Shown here: positions 11,054 through 18,433 of the stretch, piece by piece | Numbering within the stretch: position 1 is the stretch's first letter | Layout of the letters: every line of letters starts with the position of its first letter | DNA from: Thermomonas sp. | Lineage (GTDB): Bacteria > Pseudomonadota > Gammaproteobacteria > Xanthomonadales > Xanthomonadaceae | Length of the DNA stretch: 35,692 nt | NCBI RefSeq assembly: GCF_025993755.1 | Contig: NZ_JAMQHN010000132.1 | Location: forward strand, 1 to 35,692 | Reading direction: 5' to 3' | Translations under genes and position numbers: made by a program | The notes under the pieces: generated by a model | Told to the model about the DNA's origin: nothing | What the model saw: the letters and a program-made list of their open reading frames with translations, nothing else | The model's database searches: none

Positions 11054-12967
11054 TCAGACTTCGGCACGGTTCCGGCCCAGATCCTTGGCGCGATACAGCG
11101 CCGCGTCCGCGCGTGCGATCAATGCCTCGCGGGTGTCGACCGGTTCAGCCTGGGCGATGCCGATGCTGACGGTGAGGCTCGGTGCCGGGGCGATTCCCGC
11201 AAGCGCATGCGTGCGCGTCGCCTCCAGCAGGCGGGCGGCAACAACCTTGGCATTCTCGAGACTGGTGTCCGGGCAGAGGATCAGGAATTCTTCCCCGCCG
11301 ATGCGGCCAAGCCGGTCGTGCTCGCGCAGATGGTGCTTCCAGACCTCGGCGGCTTCGCGCAGGACCCGATCGCCGGCGGCGTGTCCATGCCGATCGTTGA
11401 CCGATTTGAAATGGTCGAGATCCAGCATCAGGATCGATAGCGGGGAACCGCTGGATGCCGCCAGCGCCAGCGCGCGATCCAGAGCGGCCTCGATGGCGCG
11501 ACGACTGGCAACGCCGGTCAGCGGATCGGTCATCGCCAGGGTGCGCAGGGCGAGTGACTTGCGCCATTGCCGCAGCGCCAGCCAGACCAGCACGGCCACC
11601 AGCAAGGCGCCGAGCAGGATCGCCAGGCGCTGCCAGCGACGGACGCTTTCGAGGGTCTTGACCTGTTGCAGTCGGGAGCTGGCCTCGGCGCGCAGGCGGC
11701 GGTTCTCGAAATCGCGCCGCCGGATCTCGTATTCGTATTCCAGCAACCGGTTCTGCTGGAAGCGCATCTTGCGCTGCAATTCGGTTTGCAGATCGCTGTA
11801 GCGCTTGTAGTCGGCCAGCGCCGCAGTGGTGTTGCCCAGGGCTTCCTCGCTGGCGGACCGCGCCCGGAACAAGGTGGCCAGATAACGCTCGTTGCCGTCG
11901 CGCTCGATCAGGGGCTGGGCGATGCGGTATTGGGCCAGCGCCTGCTGGTGCTGGCCGAGGCCGGCCAGCGCCTGTCCGGACAACAGGGCCATCACGTCGG
12001 CGTTCCAGCTGCCTTCCTGGGTCCTGGTGAACGCATTTGCCTGGCTCAGATGATCCAGCGCGGCGTCGAACTTGCCCTGGTCGATGAAAATCGTCGCCAG
12101 CGCGAGCTGCGCGCTGGCTGTGCTTGACTCGTCCTCATGGTTGCGGGCGACCGCGAGAGCATGTTGCAACGGCGCCTCGGCCTTGTGCGGATCGCCGGAT
12201 TCGTCGTAGAGATAGCCCAGCTGGATGTTGTAGGTGATCGCCCGTTCCCAGTCGCGCTGCTCGTCCATCCTGTCGATGGCATGGGTGAAGTAGCGCTCGG
12301 CCTGCTCCCAGTCGCCGATGCGGCGATAGGCCACCGCCGTCAGCATCAGCAATGCGTCGACCTCGTGCTCGATCCCGGACTCGCGGTAGCTGGCGCGGGC
12401 GCGCTGGAAATCCAGCAGCGCCTTGGCCTGTTCGCCCATGTCCGACAGCAGCGAGCCGCGCAGGGACAGCGCTTCGGCGAACAGCTGGCGCTCGCTGGAA
12501 TTCTGTAGCAGCGCCACCAGCCGCTCGGCTTCCGCCAGGGCTTCCTTGCCGCCTTTGAGATCGGACAGGAAACCGACGCGGCAGAATCGCGACCGGCCCT
12601 CGGAGGCGAGATCCCCGGCCGCCTGCGCCCGGCGCAGGGCCACATCGGAATAGGCCAGTCCGCGAACGGGGTCCTTCCAGCGGCTGCTGCCGCAGTACAC
12701 GGAACGAAACTGGATATCGCGCGCGTGATCGCCGGGCGGCAGCAGGATGCGCAGGCGTTCGAGGTTGGCGTCGTAGTCGGCGAAACTCGAATCCATCGAC
12801 GACGGGCCCACGACCCGAACGAGCACGGCATCGAACTGGGCCGTGCGGTCTGCGCCTGCGGCGGGTGCCGGCTGTTGTGCGGCGACCGTGCCCGCCGCCG
12901 CCAATGCGATGGAGGTCAGCAGAATCGGCAGCCAGCGCGGAGAGGCAAGGTGTCGCTTCATGTGCAT
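11054..12967 (-). CDS. TPR-containing membrane diguanylate cyclase (GGDEF)
   Basis: Sensor diguanylate cyclase (637 aa) making cyclic di-GMP from two GTP. An N-terminal signal sequence (residues 1-30, ending A-A-Q) exports a long alpha-helical region (about 45-400) with repeated A-L-A/Y-R patterns of TPR type. A coiled coil (about 400-440) and one transmembrane helix (about 445-464) lead to the cytoplasmic GGDEF domain. The active-site loop is G-G-E-E-F near residue 556, a catalytically competent variant. The inhibitory I-site R-E-H-D lies exactly five residues before it, so product feedback is expected. No EAL domain is present. The start could be ATG 12967 or the ATG two codons later; neither has a strong ribosome site. 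Ligand of the TPR part is unknown. Confidence 0.93.
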   Translation of the reverse strand: MHMKRHLASPRWLPILLTSIALAAAGTVAAQQPAPAAGADRTAQFDAVLVRVVGPSSMDSSFADYDANLERLRILLPPGDHARDIQFRSVYCGSSRWKDPVRGLAYSDVALRRAQAAGDLASEGRSRFCRVGFLSDLKGGKEALAEAERLVALLQNSSERQLFAEALSLRGSLLSDMGEQAKALLDFQRARASYRESGIEHEVDALLMLTAVAYRRIGDWEQAERYFTHAIDRMDEQRDWERAITYNIQLGYLYDESGDPHKAEAPLQHALAVARNHEDESSTASAQLALATIFIDQGKFDAALDHLSQANAFTRTQEGSWNADVMALLSGQALAGLGQHQQALAQYRIAQPLIERDGNERYLATLFRARSASEEALGNTTAALADYKRYSDLQTELQRKMRFQQNRLLEYEYEIRRRDFENRRLRAEASSRLQQVKTLESVRRWQRLAILLGALLVAVLVWLALRQWRKSLALRTLAMTDPLTGVASRRAIEAALDRALALAASSGSPLSILMLDLDHFKSVNDRHGHAAGDRVLREAAEVWKHHLREHDRLGRIGGEEFLILCPDTSLENAKVVAARLLEATRTHALAGIAPAPSLTVSIGIAQAEPVDTREALIARADAALYRAKDLGRNRAEV

Positions 12968-13054
12968 CCAGTACCCGGTTGACCGTGCACCTTAACTGCA
13001 ACCCGATCTGGCGACCGTGCGCACCATCCAACTTTTGCAGCGCAGCGCGCCGGT

Positions 13055-13909
13055 TCAGCCCGCCAAGGCCTCGGCGACGAACGGCGGCAGGGCCTGCGCG
13101 CCCCTGTGCACGGCGGAACTGTAATACTCGGTGGGAAAGCGCTTGCCTGCGGCATCGGCTTCACGGAACCCCCAATCGGCATCCGCGTCCTTGCTGGCCA
13201 TGGTGCAGCTCCACCAGCCGGTGGGATAGCAGGGCTGCGGGAAGGGCAGGGTCTGGAAGGAGCGGAAGCCGGCCTTGCCCATTTCCGCACGCATGGCCTT
13301 GATCAGGTCGAGCAGCGCCAGCGGCGATTCGCTCTGCTGGACCAGCAGGCCGTCGGCTTTCAGCGCGCGGTGGCAGCTTTCGAAGAAGGCCTGGTTGAAC
13401 AAGCCTTCGGCGGGGCCGATCGGGTCGGTGGAATCGACGATCACGATGTCCACGCTGTTCGGTGCGCAGTTCGCCATGTAAGCGATGCCGTCGTCCCATA
13501 GCAGCTCCGCGCGCGGGTCGCTGTTGGATGCGCACAGCTCGGGGAAATATTTCTCCGCCATCCGCGTCACCTGTTCGTCGATGTCGCACTGGGTGGCCTG
13601 TTCGACGCCCGGATGGCGCAGCACCTCGCGCAGCGTGCCGCAGTCGCCGCCGCCGATGATCACCACGCGCTTCGGATCGGCGTGTGTGAACAGCGCGGGA
13701 TGCGCCATCATCTCGTGGTAGAAGAAGTTGTCGCGGCTGGTCAGCATCATGGCGCCATCGATGAGCATGACGTTGCCCCAGTCGGTGCTTTCGTACACCT
13801 CGATCTTCTGGAATGGCGACTGCACCTCGTCCAGCTTGCGGGTCATGCGGAAGCCGATCGACGAGCCGGTGTGCTCGAAATTCTCATGCAGCCATTGGGA
13901 CTGGGTCAT
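13055..13909 (-). CDS. speE: polyamine aminopropyltransferase (spermidine synthase)
   Basis: Transfers an aminopropyl group from decarboxylated S-adenosylmethionine to putrescine, giving spermidine. The 284-aa product is close to the 288 aa of E. coli SpeE. The Rossmann-type methyltransferase fold shows G-G-G-D-C-G-T-L-R-E-V, the Y-H-E-M substrate segment, and the catalytic-region V-D-S-T-D-P-I-G-P. ATG 13909 (MTQSQWLHENF) is chosen; a longer frame reaching 14032 reads through the inverted-repeat region and has no homology. A TACAAT sequence on the minus strand at 13943-13948 could be its -10 box, with no good -35 seen. It lies about 850 bases from speA on the opposite strand, so both ends of the arginine-derived polyamine pathway are neighbours. 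Confidence 0.95.
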   Translation of the reverse strand: MTQSQWLHENFEHTGSSIGFRMTRKLDEVQSPFQKIEVYESTDWGNVMLIDGAMMLTSRDNFFYHEMMAHPALFTHADPKRVVIIGGGDCGTLREVLRHPGVEQATQCDIDEQVTRMAEKYFPELCASNSDPRAELLWDDGIAYMANCAPNSVDIVIVDSTDPIGPAEGLFNQAFFESCHRALKADGLLVQQSESPLALLDLIKAMRAEMGKAGFRSFQTLPFPQPCYPTGWWSCTMASKDADADWGFREADAAGKRFPTEYYSSAVHRGAQALPPFVAEALAG

Positions 13910-13982
13910 GGCGTGGGTCTGGTCAAGAGTGCTGGATCGCACATTGTATCGACTGTGTGGTGCGTTCCCGGGCAAGTGGGGA

Positions 13983-14063
13983 CACCCCGGGCGGGGGTTG
14001 GGCCATACGAAGTAGCTCCCCCGTACACGCATTGTTCGGAAGGCCCAACACCCACCCCGGGTG
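13983..14063. repeat. 22-bp-arm imperfect inverted repeat (large stem-loop)
   Basis: Arms 13983-14004 and 14042-14063 match in 19 of 22 positions when one is reverse-complemented; the inner part, GTTGGGCC against GGCCCAAC, is exact. The 37-base loop contains a further nested pair, CGAA (14008-14011) with TTCG (14035-14038). It lies in the 260-base gap 13910-14169 between speE and the lipoprotein gene, both on the minus strand. It could be a transcript-end structure of the lipoprotein gene, a structured RNA, or a mobile REP-like element. No open frame here looks real. Confidence 0.7.
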
Positions 14064-14096
14064 CGTCGCAGTAGACACAGCCGCCTTGAGCGGAGA

Positions 14097-14152
14097 TGGG
14101 CGAGTGTGGAACGCCTTGTGGCTTCAGGGGTTCAAGGGGTTGCCCTCGCCCA
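14097..14152. repeat. second inverted repeat, nested stem-loop
   Basis: TGGGCGAG (14097-14104) pairs exactly with CTCGCCCA (14145-14152), and inside it CCTTG (14114-14118) pairs with CAAGG (14133-14137). A small CCGC/GCGG hairpin sits just left of it at 14081-14093. On the minus strand this lies 18 bases after the stop of the lipoprotein gene, a position suited to an intrinsic or structural terminator, but there is no T-run. Confidence 0.5.
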
Positions 14153-14169
14153 CACGTTGCCGCCGGCCG

Positions 14170-14589
14170 CTACGGAACTGGCTGCCCGGGTTCCTCGAGA
14201 CCGGGTTCCGACCTGCACCACGCCAATGGCATCGCGCGACCACCTTCGTACCGCGTCACCATGCGTGCGCCGACACTCTTGATGATGTTCAGGCAGGCGC
14301 AGCCGTAGCCATACGGGCCGTCGGTGGCGATCCACTTGTCCGTAGCGAATTCGGGCCCGCCCTGCCAGCCGGCTGCGCTGGAAAAATCATCGGGCTTCTG
14401 GATCGACCAGGTCGTGCCACTTTCGATGAGCGAATAGGTCCTGTCGGCCGGATGAACCAGCCAGCCGCACGTCTCCGCCAGAGCCGATCCGGTTGCCGGT
14501 TTCGCCTTCGACGGTCGATCCGCGCCGGCGCAGGCCGCCACGGCGATGGTCAGGGCCGCGATTGTCAGATGGGCCTTGTTCGCGTTCAC
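14170..14589 (-). CDS. small lipoprotein, DUF4087-like
   Basis: Predicted lipoprotein of 139 aa. Residues 1-20 form a lipoprotein signal with lipobox A-V-A-A-C (Cys20). The mature part has C-G-W, an I-Q-K-P-D-D segment, then Y-G-Y-G-C-A-C-L and a terminal L-A-W-C-R-S-E-P-G-L; this layout of cysteines resembles the DUF4087 family, whose function is unknown. The start is GTG 14589: an in-frame TGA lies 10 bases further upstream, so no longer start exists. No Shine-Dalgarno sequence is visible. The gene sits between speE and speA on the speE strand and is followed by two inverted repeats. Nothing in it suggests a role in polyamine metabolism. Confidence 0.75.
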   Translation of the reverse strand: MNANKAHLTIAALTIAVAACAGADRPSKAKPATGSALAETCGWLVHPADRTYSLIESGTTWSIQKPDDFSSAAGWQGGPEFATDKWIATDGPYGYGCACLNIIKSVGARMVTRYEGGRAMPLAWCRSEPGLEEPGQPVP

Positions 14590-14719
14590 AGAGAGGGATC
14601 ATCCGCCCACAGGCATCCGGGATTGTAGTGTGGATCAGTCTCGCTTTCATGGAGCCTTTGCAGCGAAGATCTTGGCCATGGCGCCGCCCGGTTTTCGCAC
14701 GATGGACCAAGGCCCACCC

Positions 14720-14725
14720 TACAAT
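14720..14725 (+). promoter_or_regulatory. possible -10 box of speA
   Basis: TACAAT (14720-14725) matches five of six -10 positions and would start transcription near 14732, 25 bases before the preferred speA ATG. No recognisable -35 hexamer lies 16-18 bases upstream, so this is a weak call. Confidence 0.3.
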
Positions 14726-14756
14726 GCCTTTACCTTCCAACGTTGGCACGCCCGAC

Positions 14757-16646
14757 ATGACCGACTGGTCGCCCGACCTCGCCCGCAAGACCTATTCGAT
14801 CCCGCATTGGGCGGACGGGTATTTCGATGCCGATGCGGGTGGGCGAATCCTCGTCCGGCCGCGGGGCGCACAGGGGACGGAACTGTCCCTGCCCGGGATC
14901 GTCGATGCCGCATTGGCACAGGGCGCGAAGCTGCCGATGCTGGTGCGCTTCCCAGAGATTCTTGGCAGCCGTCTCGGCAAGCTCCAGGCGGCGTTTGCGC
15001 AGGCGCAGAAGGACTGGGATTACGGCGGCGGCTACACCGCGATCTACCCGATCAAGGTCAACCAGCACGCCGGCGTGGCCGGTACCCTGGCCAGCCATCA
15101 CGGTGAAGGCTTCGGGTTGGAAGCCGGCAGCAAGCCGGAGCTGATGGCGGTGCTGGCGCTGTCGCGCCCCGGCGGCACCATCGTCTGCAACGGCTACAAG
15201 GACCGTGAATACATCCGGTTGGCGCTGATCGGGCGCAAGCTGGGCCTGCAGACCTTCATCGTCATCGAAAAGCCTTCCGAGCTGAAAATCGCGCTGGAGG
15301 AAGCCGCCGCGCTGGGCGTGAAGCCGGGCCTCGGCGTGCGCATGCGACTGGCCTCGCTGGGTGCCGGCAAGTGGCAGAACAGCGGTGGCGACAAGGCCAA
15401 GTTCGGCCTCGACCCGCGCCAGCTGCTGACCTTGTGGAAGGAGCTGCGCGACGTCGGCATGGGCGATTGCCTGCAACTGCTGCATTTCCACATGGGCAGC
15501 CAGATTTCCAACGTGCGCGACATTGCCGCCGGCATGCGCGAAGCTACCCGCTATTTCGTGGAACTGTCGCGGCTGGGCGCGCGTATCACCCACGTCGACG
15601 TCGGTGGCGGGCTGGGCATCGACTACGAGGGCACCCGCTCGCGCAGCTACAACTCGGTCAACTACGGCATCCACCACTACGCCTCCAGCATCGTGCAGCC
15701 GCTGGCCGAGGCCTGCCGCGAGGAGGGCCTGTCGCCGCCGCGCATCCTCACCGAAAGCGGGCGCGCGTTGACCGCCCACCACGCCGTGTTGGTGAGCAAC
15801 GTCAGCGAGGTCGAGCAGGCGCCCGAAGGCCGCGTGCCGGAGCCGCACGACGACGAATCCACGCCGGTTCGGCAGCTGCGCGAGCTGCATGCGGAGCTGC
15901 CTGGGCGGCCGGCGGTGGAGGTGTTCCACGAGGCCACGCAGGCACACGCCGAGGGGCTTGCGTTGTATTCGCTGGGCCAGCTGGATCTGGTACAGCGCGC
16001 GCGCATCGACGACCTGTTCTACGCGATTGCCCACGCGGTGAAAGCGCGCCTGACCTACGATGAAAAAAGCCATCGTGACTTGCTGGATGAATTGAACGAG
16101 CGGCTGGTGGACAAGTACTTCGTCAATTTCAGCGTGTTCGAATCCATGCCCGACGTGTGGGCGATCGACCAGGTATTTCCGATCGTGCCGATCGAGCGCC
16201 TGGACGAGGCACCCACCCGACGCGGCATCATCGCCGATTTGACCTGCGACTCCGACGGCAAGATCGACACCTACGTCGAAACCGAGGACCTGGACAGCTC
16301 CTTGCCACTGCACGAACCGCGCCCCGGCGAGCGCTACCGGATCGGTTTCTTCCTCGTCGGTGCCTATCAGGAAATCCTCGGCGACATCCACAACCTGTTC
16401 GGCGATACCGACGCGATCGAAGTGCGCTGCACCGACGACGGTTTTTCCATCAGCCAGCAGCGTCGCGGCGACACCACCGACGTGATGCTCGATTACGTCG
16501 GCTACAAGCTCGACGACCTGCGTCGCCGCTACCGCGCGCTGGTCGCTTCGGCCGACCTGGGGACCGCGGAAAGCGAACGCCTCAACGAGGCGCTGGAGCG
16601 CGGGCTGACGGCGTACACGTATTTGAGCGATGCGCCGCTGGAGTGA
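14757..16646 (+). CDS. speA: biosynthetic arginine decarboxylase
   Basis: PLP-dependent fold III decarboxylase converting arginine to agmatine, the first step of the arginine route to putrescine. The 629-aa product compares with 658 aa in E. coli SpeA. The PLP lysine is at about residue 100 in Y-P-I-K-V-N-Q-H. G-L-E-A-G-S-K, C-N-G-Y-K-D-R-E-Y, H-F-H-M-G-S-Q, D-V-G-G-G-L-G and E-S-G-R-A follow in the expected order, and the C-terminal active-site cysteine is in L-T-C-D-S-D-G. ATG 14757 (MTDWSPDLARK) is preferred; ATG 14724 is in frame and would add 11 residues, but it overlaps the likely -10 box. speE lies nearby on the other strand; no agmatine-degrading gene is in the window. Confidence 0.96.
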   Translation: MTDWSPDLARKTYSIPHWADGYFDADAGGRILVRPRGAQGTELSLPGIVDAALAQGAKLPMLVRFPEILGSRLGKLQAAFAQAQKDWDYGGGYTAIYPIKVNQHAGVAGTLASHHGEGFGLEAGSKPELMAVLALSRPGGTIVCNGYKDREYIRLALIGRKLGLQTFIVIEKPSELKIALEEAAALGVKPGLGVRMRLASLGAGKWQNSGGDKAKFGLDPRQLLTLWKELRDVGMGDCLQLLHFHMGSQISNVRDIAAGMREATRYFVELSRLGARITHVDVGGGLGIDYEGTRSRSYNSVNYGIHHYASSIVQPLAEACREEGLSPPRILTESGRALTAHHAVLVSNVSEVEQAPEGRVPEPHDDESTPVRQLRELHAELPGRPAVEVFHEATQAHAEGLALYSLGQLDLVQRARIDDLFYAIAHAVKARLTYDEKSHRDLLDELNERLVDKYFVNFSVFESMPDVWAIDQVFPIVPIERLDEAPTRRGIIADLTCDSDGKIDTYVETEDLDSSLPLHEPRPGERYRIGFFLVGAYQEILGDIHNLFGDTDAIEVRCTDDGFSISQQRRGDTTDVMLDYVGYKLDDLRRRYRALVASADLGTAESERLNEALERGLTAYTYLSDAPLE

Positions 16647-16720
16647 AGTGATTGCCGAAGCGATCGCTTTGATGGATGCGGGCGTGATCGGGGGGATGTG
16701 TTCGAACTTGCCGAACTCGG

Positions 16721-16749
16721 TATGTTCGTATAACATTAGTTATAACATT
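16721..16749. promoter_or_regulatory. AT-rich repeat upstream of the AbrB/Doc module, candidate operator
   Basis: TATAACATT occurs twice, at 16729-16737 and 16741-16749, a 12-base period. ATGTT (16722-16726) and AACAT (16732-16736) form an inverted repeat, and GTTATAAC (16739-16746) is palindromic. The block ends 25 bases before the antitoxin ATG and contains two TATAAC hexamers usable as -10 boxes. Antitoxins of this class usually repress their own promoter, so this is a plausible binding site. Confidence 0.5.
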
Positions 16750-16774
16750 CGCCCGCTCCGCCGACGAGGCCCCC

Positions 16775-16996
16775 ATGAAGCTCAAGATCACCAGCATCGG
16801 CAATTCCGCCGGCGTCATCCTGCCCAAGGAACTGCTGGCCCGCCTGCGCGTGGAAAAAGGCGACGAGATTCATGCGCTGGAAACCCCGGATGGCATCCGC
16901 TTGACCGTCTATGACCCGGTGTTTGCGGCGCAGATGGATGTGGCAGAGAACATCATGCGCAAGCGCCGCGACCTGCTGCGGAAGCTGGCTGAGTAG
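16775..16996 (+). CDS. AbrB/MazE/SpoVT-type antitoxin
   Basis: Small DNA-binding antitoxin (73 aa). Residues 1-47 form a swapped-hairpin AbrB fold (M-K-L-K-I-T-S-I-G-N-S-A-G-V-I-L-P-K-E, then L-R-V-E-K-G-D-E-I). The charged C-terminal helix (about 50-73, ending R-K-R-R-D-L-L-R-K-L-A-E) would be the toxin-binding tail. GAGG lies five bases before the ATG. The Doc-like toxin gene starts 10 bases after the stop, the classic antitoxin-first arrangement. Function as the neutraliser and autorepressor is inferred from family and position. This module opens the accessory segment after speA. Confidence 0.88.
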   Translation: MKLKITSIGNSAGVILPKELLARLRVEKGDEIHALETPDGIRLTVYDPVFAAQMDVAENIMRKRRDLLRKLAE

Positions 16997-17006
16997 GTGG
17001 CGAGCC

Positions 17007-17435
17007 ATGATTGTCTGGATCGACCGTGTGCTGGCGCTTGCCATCCACGAGCGGCAATTGTCCGAGCATGGCGGCGGCGATGGCGTGCGCGACGAAGCCC
17101 TGCTGGAATCCGCCCTCGCCCGCCCGCAGCAGTTGCATGCCTATGGCGACCCGCCCCCGGATCTGGCCGCGCTGGCCGCCAGTCTGGCGTTCGGCATTGC
17201 CCGCAACCACCCCTTCGTCGATGGCAACAAGCGCACCGCCGCTGTGGCCTGCGAATTGTTCGTGGAACTCAACGATGCTGAACTGCAAGCCAGCAACATC
17301 GAGCTGTACCCGATGTTCCTGTCGCTGGCCGAAGGCTCACTCTCCGAAACCGACTTCGCCGACTGGCTGCGCCCGCGCTTGCAGTTGGCTGGCGTGAACC
17401 GGGTGAACGAGCCTTGCGCGCAGGGCAGGCGTTAG
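17007..17435 (+). CDS. doc: Doc-type (Fic fold) toxin, death-on-curing family
   Basis: Fic-fold toxin of 142 aa. Doc proteins phosphorylate elongation factor EF-Tu and stop translation. The catalytic motif H-P-F-V-D-G-N-K-R is fully conserved at about residues 68-76, so the enzyme is probably active. The N-terminal segment (V-L-A-L-A-I-H-E-R-Q-L, then R-D-E-A-L-L-E-S-A-L-A-R-P) matches the family. ATG 17007 is chosen because AGGTGG lies six bases upstream and it follows the antitoxin stop by 10 bases; the frame extends upstream inside the antitoxin gene but without homology. The partner is an AbrB-type antitoxin in place of the Phd protein of phage P1, a known alternative pairing. The last 15 residues are polar and lineage-specific. 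Confidence 0.9.
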   Translation: MIVWIDRVLALAIHERQLSEHGGGDGVRDEALLESALARPQQLHAYGDPPPDLAALAASLAFGIARNHPFVDGNKRTAAVACELFVELNDAELQASNIELYPMFLSLAEGSLSETDFADWLRPRLQLAGVNRVNEPCAQGRR

Positions 17436-17580
17436 CCTAGCTGCAGCGTTTCCTTGAAAGCTCTTGTACAGCAGAAATCTGGGCTCGTTGGCAGTACGGC
17501 GCGTCGGTTCTGTTTTCTCAGTGGGGATGGAATGGCGGACGCCCGGGCGTGTTTGCCGAGGTGTCCGGACTCTCTCCGAT

Positions 17581-18021
17581 CTACTGGCCTGTGCAGTCCG
17601 GTGATTGTCGAGATGCGGGCGCGGGATGAAGTGGCCTCAAGACATCAGCTACGATTGCAAATAATACAAAGGCGATGCCGAACACTACGCCCAAAACGGG
17701 CAAGCACCCGGGTTCGCTGTCGGATTTGGTCGGTGGAGGCGTTGCTGCTGCGGGTGCCGCTGTCTGTGGCGTTGGCTGCTCTTGCTGCGCTTCATCGGTG
17801 CTTGTTGCCTCGACTTGCTGAAGCTGCACGCCCAGCTCAGCGGCCACGTCGGCGAGAGGTTTCCATTCCGCACTTCCCGACATCTGGATCGAATCGGTCG
17901 GCAACACCTCCCCGCGGGTCACTGCCGCTTGCAGGCCGAGTTGCGTCCATTCGCCAGTTTCCTGGCCATCTCTTGCGGTCTTGATGCCCACGGTTCCCCC
18001 TGCGCCTTTTAACCGGATCAC
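17581..18021 (-). CDS. hypothetical GYF_2-like protein with C-terminal membrane anchor
   Basis: Unrecognised protein of 146 aa. Residues about 12-60 (K-T-A-R-D-G, then G-E-W-T, A-V-T-R-G-E-V-L-P-T-D, and S-A-E-W-K-P-L) resemble the GYF_2/DUF4339 adaptor domain found in bacterial membrane proteins. A Gln/Pro/Ala-rich linker spans 65-105, one hydrophobic helix spans about 108-126, and a 20-residue polar tail ends the protein, so it looks tail-anchored with the domain in the cytoplasm. I place the start at GTG 18021 because AAAAGGAG lies just upstream; the frame stays open to 18348, but that part overlaps the divergent XRE gene and is not protein-like. It lies between two toxin-antitoxin modules and diverges from the XRE regulator. 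Function unknown. Confidence 0.6.
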   Translation of the reverse strand: MIRLKGAGGTVGIKTARDGQETGEWTQLGLQAAVTRGEVLPTDSIQMSGSAEWKPLADVAAELGVQLQQVEATSTDEAQQEQPTPQTAAPAAATPPPTKSDSEPGCLPVLGVVFGIAFVLFAIVADVLRPLHPAPASRQSPDCTGQ

Positions 18022-18045
18022 CCGGCTCCTTTTGCCGGAATGCAG

Positions 18046-18090
18046 CAAGTACGCCTCGTTTGTAGCAAGTACGCCGTGGTCAAGTATGCC
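18046..18090. promoter_or_regulatory. three direct repeats CAAGTAYGCC, candidate operator
   Basis: CAAGTACGCC occurs at 18046-18055 and 18066-18075, and CAAGTATGCC at 18081-18090. The first two are part of a longer AGCAAGTACGCC repeat. They fill the gap between the start of the GYF_2-like gene (18021) and the preferred start of the XRE gene (18112), where a helix-turn-helix protein controlling both would bind. Binding is inferred. Confidence 0.5.
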
Positions 18091-18111
18091 CAGCTTCACC
18101 AAGCTGGCCGC

Positions 18112-18360
18112 GTGCGTGCAGACCGTGAAATCGTGGCCAGGGCATTCGGCAAGGCGTTGCGCCAAAGCCGTGAGCAGGCGGGCGTGTCGCAGGAGGAACT
18201 GGCGCACCTGGCGCACGTGGACCGCACGTTCGTTTCCCGCGCGGAACGTGGTGTGTGCCAGCCGGCGCTGGCGACTGTGCTGTTGCTGGCGCAGGCGTTG
18301 AATGTTTCCGCCGCGTCGCTGGTGGCGACGACGGAACGGGTGCTGCAACCGGCGGAATGA
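18112..18360 (+). CDS. XRE family helix-turn-helix regulator
   Basis: Small Cro/CI-type DNA-binding protein of 82 aa, consisting almost wholly of one HTH_3 domain: F-G-K-A-L-R-Q-S-R-E-Q-A-G-V-S-Q-E-E-L-A, then V-D-R-T-F-V-S-R-A-E-R-G and P-A-L-A-T-V-L-L-L-A-Q-A-L-N-V. Start choice is uncertain. ATG 18040 would give 106 aa but leaves only 18 bases to the divergent GYF_2-like gene and would place the three direct repeats inside the coding region; GTG 18112 (giving R-A-D-R-E-I-V) fits the usual length of the family and frees a control region. Neither has a good ribosome site. It probably regulates itself and its divergent neighbour. A cryptic antitoxin role is possible. Confidence 0.8.
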   Translation: MRADREIVARAFGKALRQSREQAGVSQEELAHLAHVDRTFVSRAERGVCQPALATVLLLAQALNVSAASLVATTERVLQPAE

Positions 18361-18433
18361 TGCCGCGTGTCTGGCCCGGCTCCGTCAATGCGCTGCAAAC
18401 ACACTGCCTGACGGGCGTGGAGGTGGTGTTGCC

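Noticed and set aside
13910-14032. Longer start for speE through the inverted repeat
   Set aside because: The extra 41 residues do not resemble spermidine synthase, whose homology starts at MTQSQW; the frame is open only by chance.
16656-16671. AAGCGATCGCTT palindrome 11 bases after speA as a terminator
   Set aside because: The hairpin would have only six pairs with a four-base loop and no T-run beyond three, too weak to call.
17539-17550. ACGCCCGGGCGT palindrome between doc and the GYF_2-like gene
   Set aside because: A 12-base GC palindrome is expected by chance at this GC content and has no supporting context.
18022-18348. N-terminal extension of the GYF_2-like protein to 255 aa
   Set aside because: The extension overlaps the XRE coding region antisense and has the His/Arg/Gln-rich make-up of a shadow frame; a good ribosome site precedes GTG 18021.
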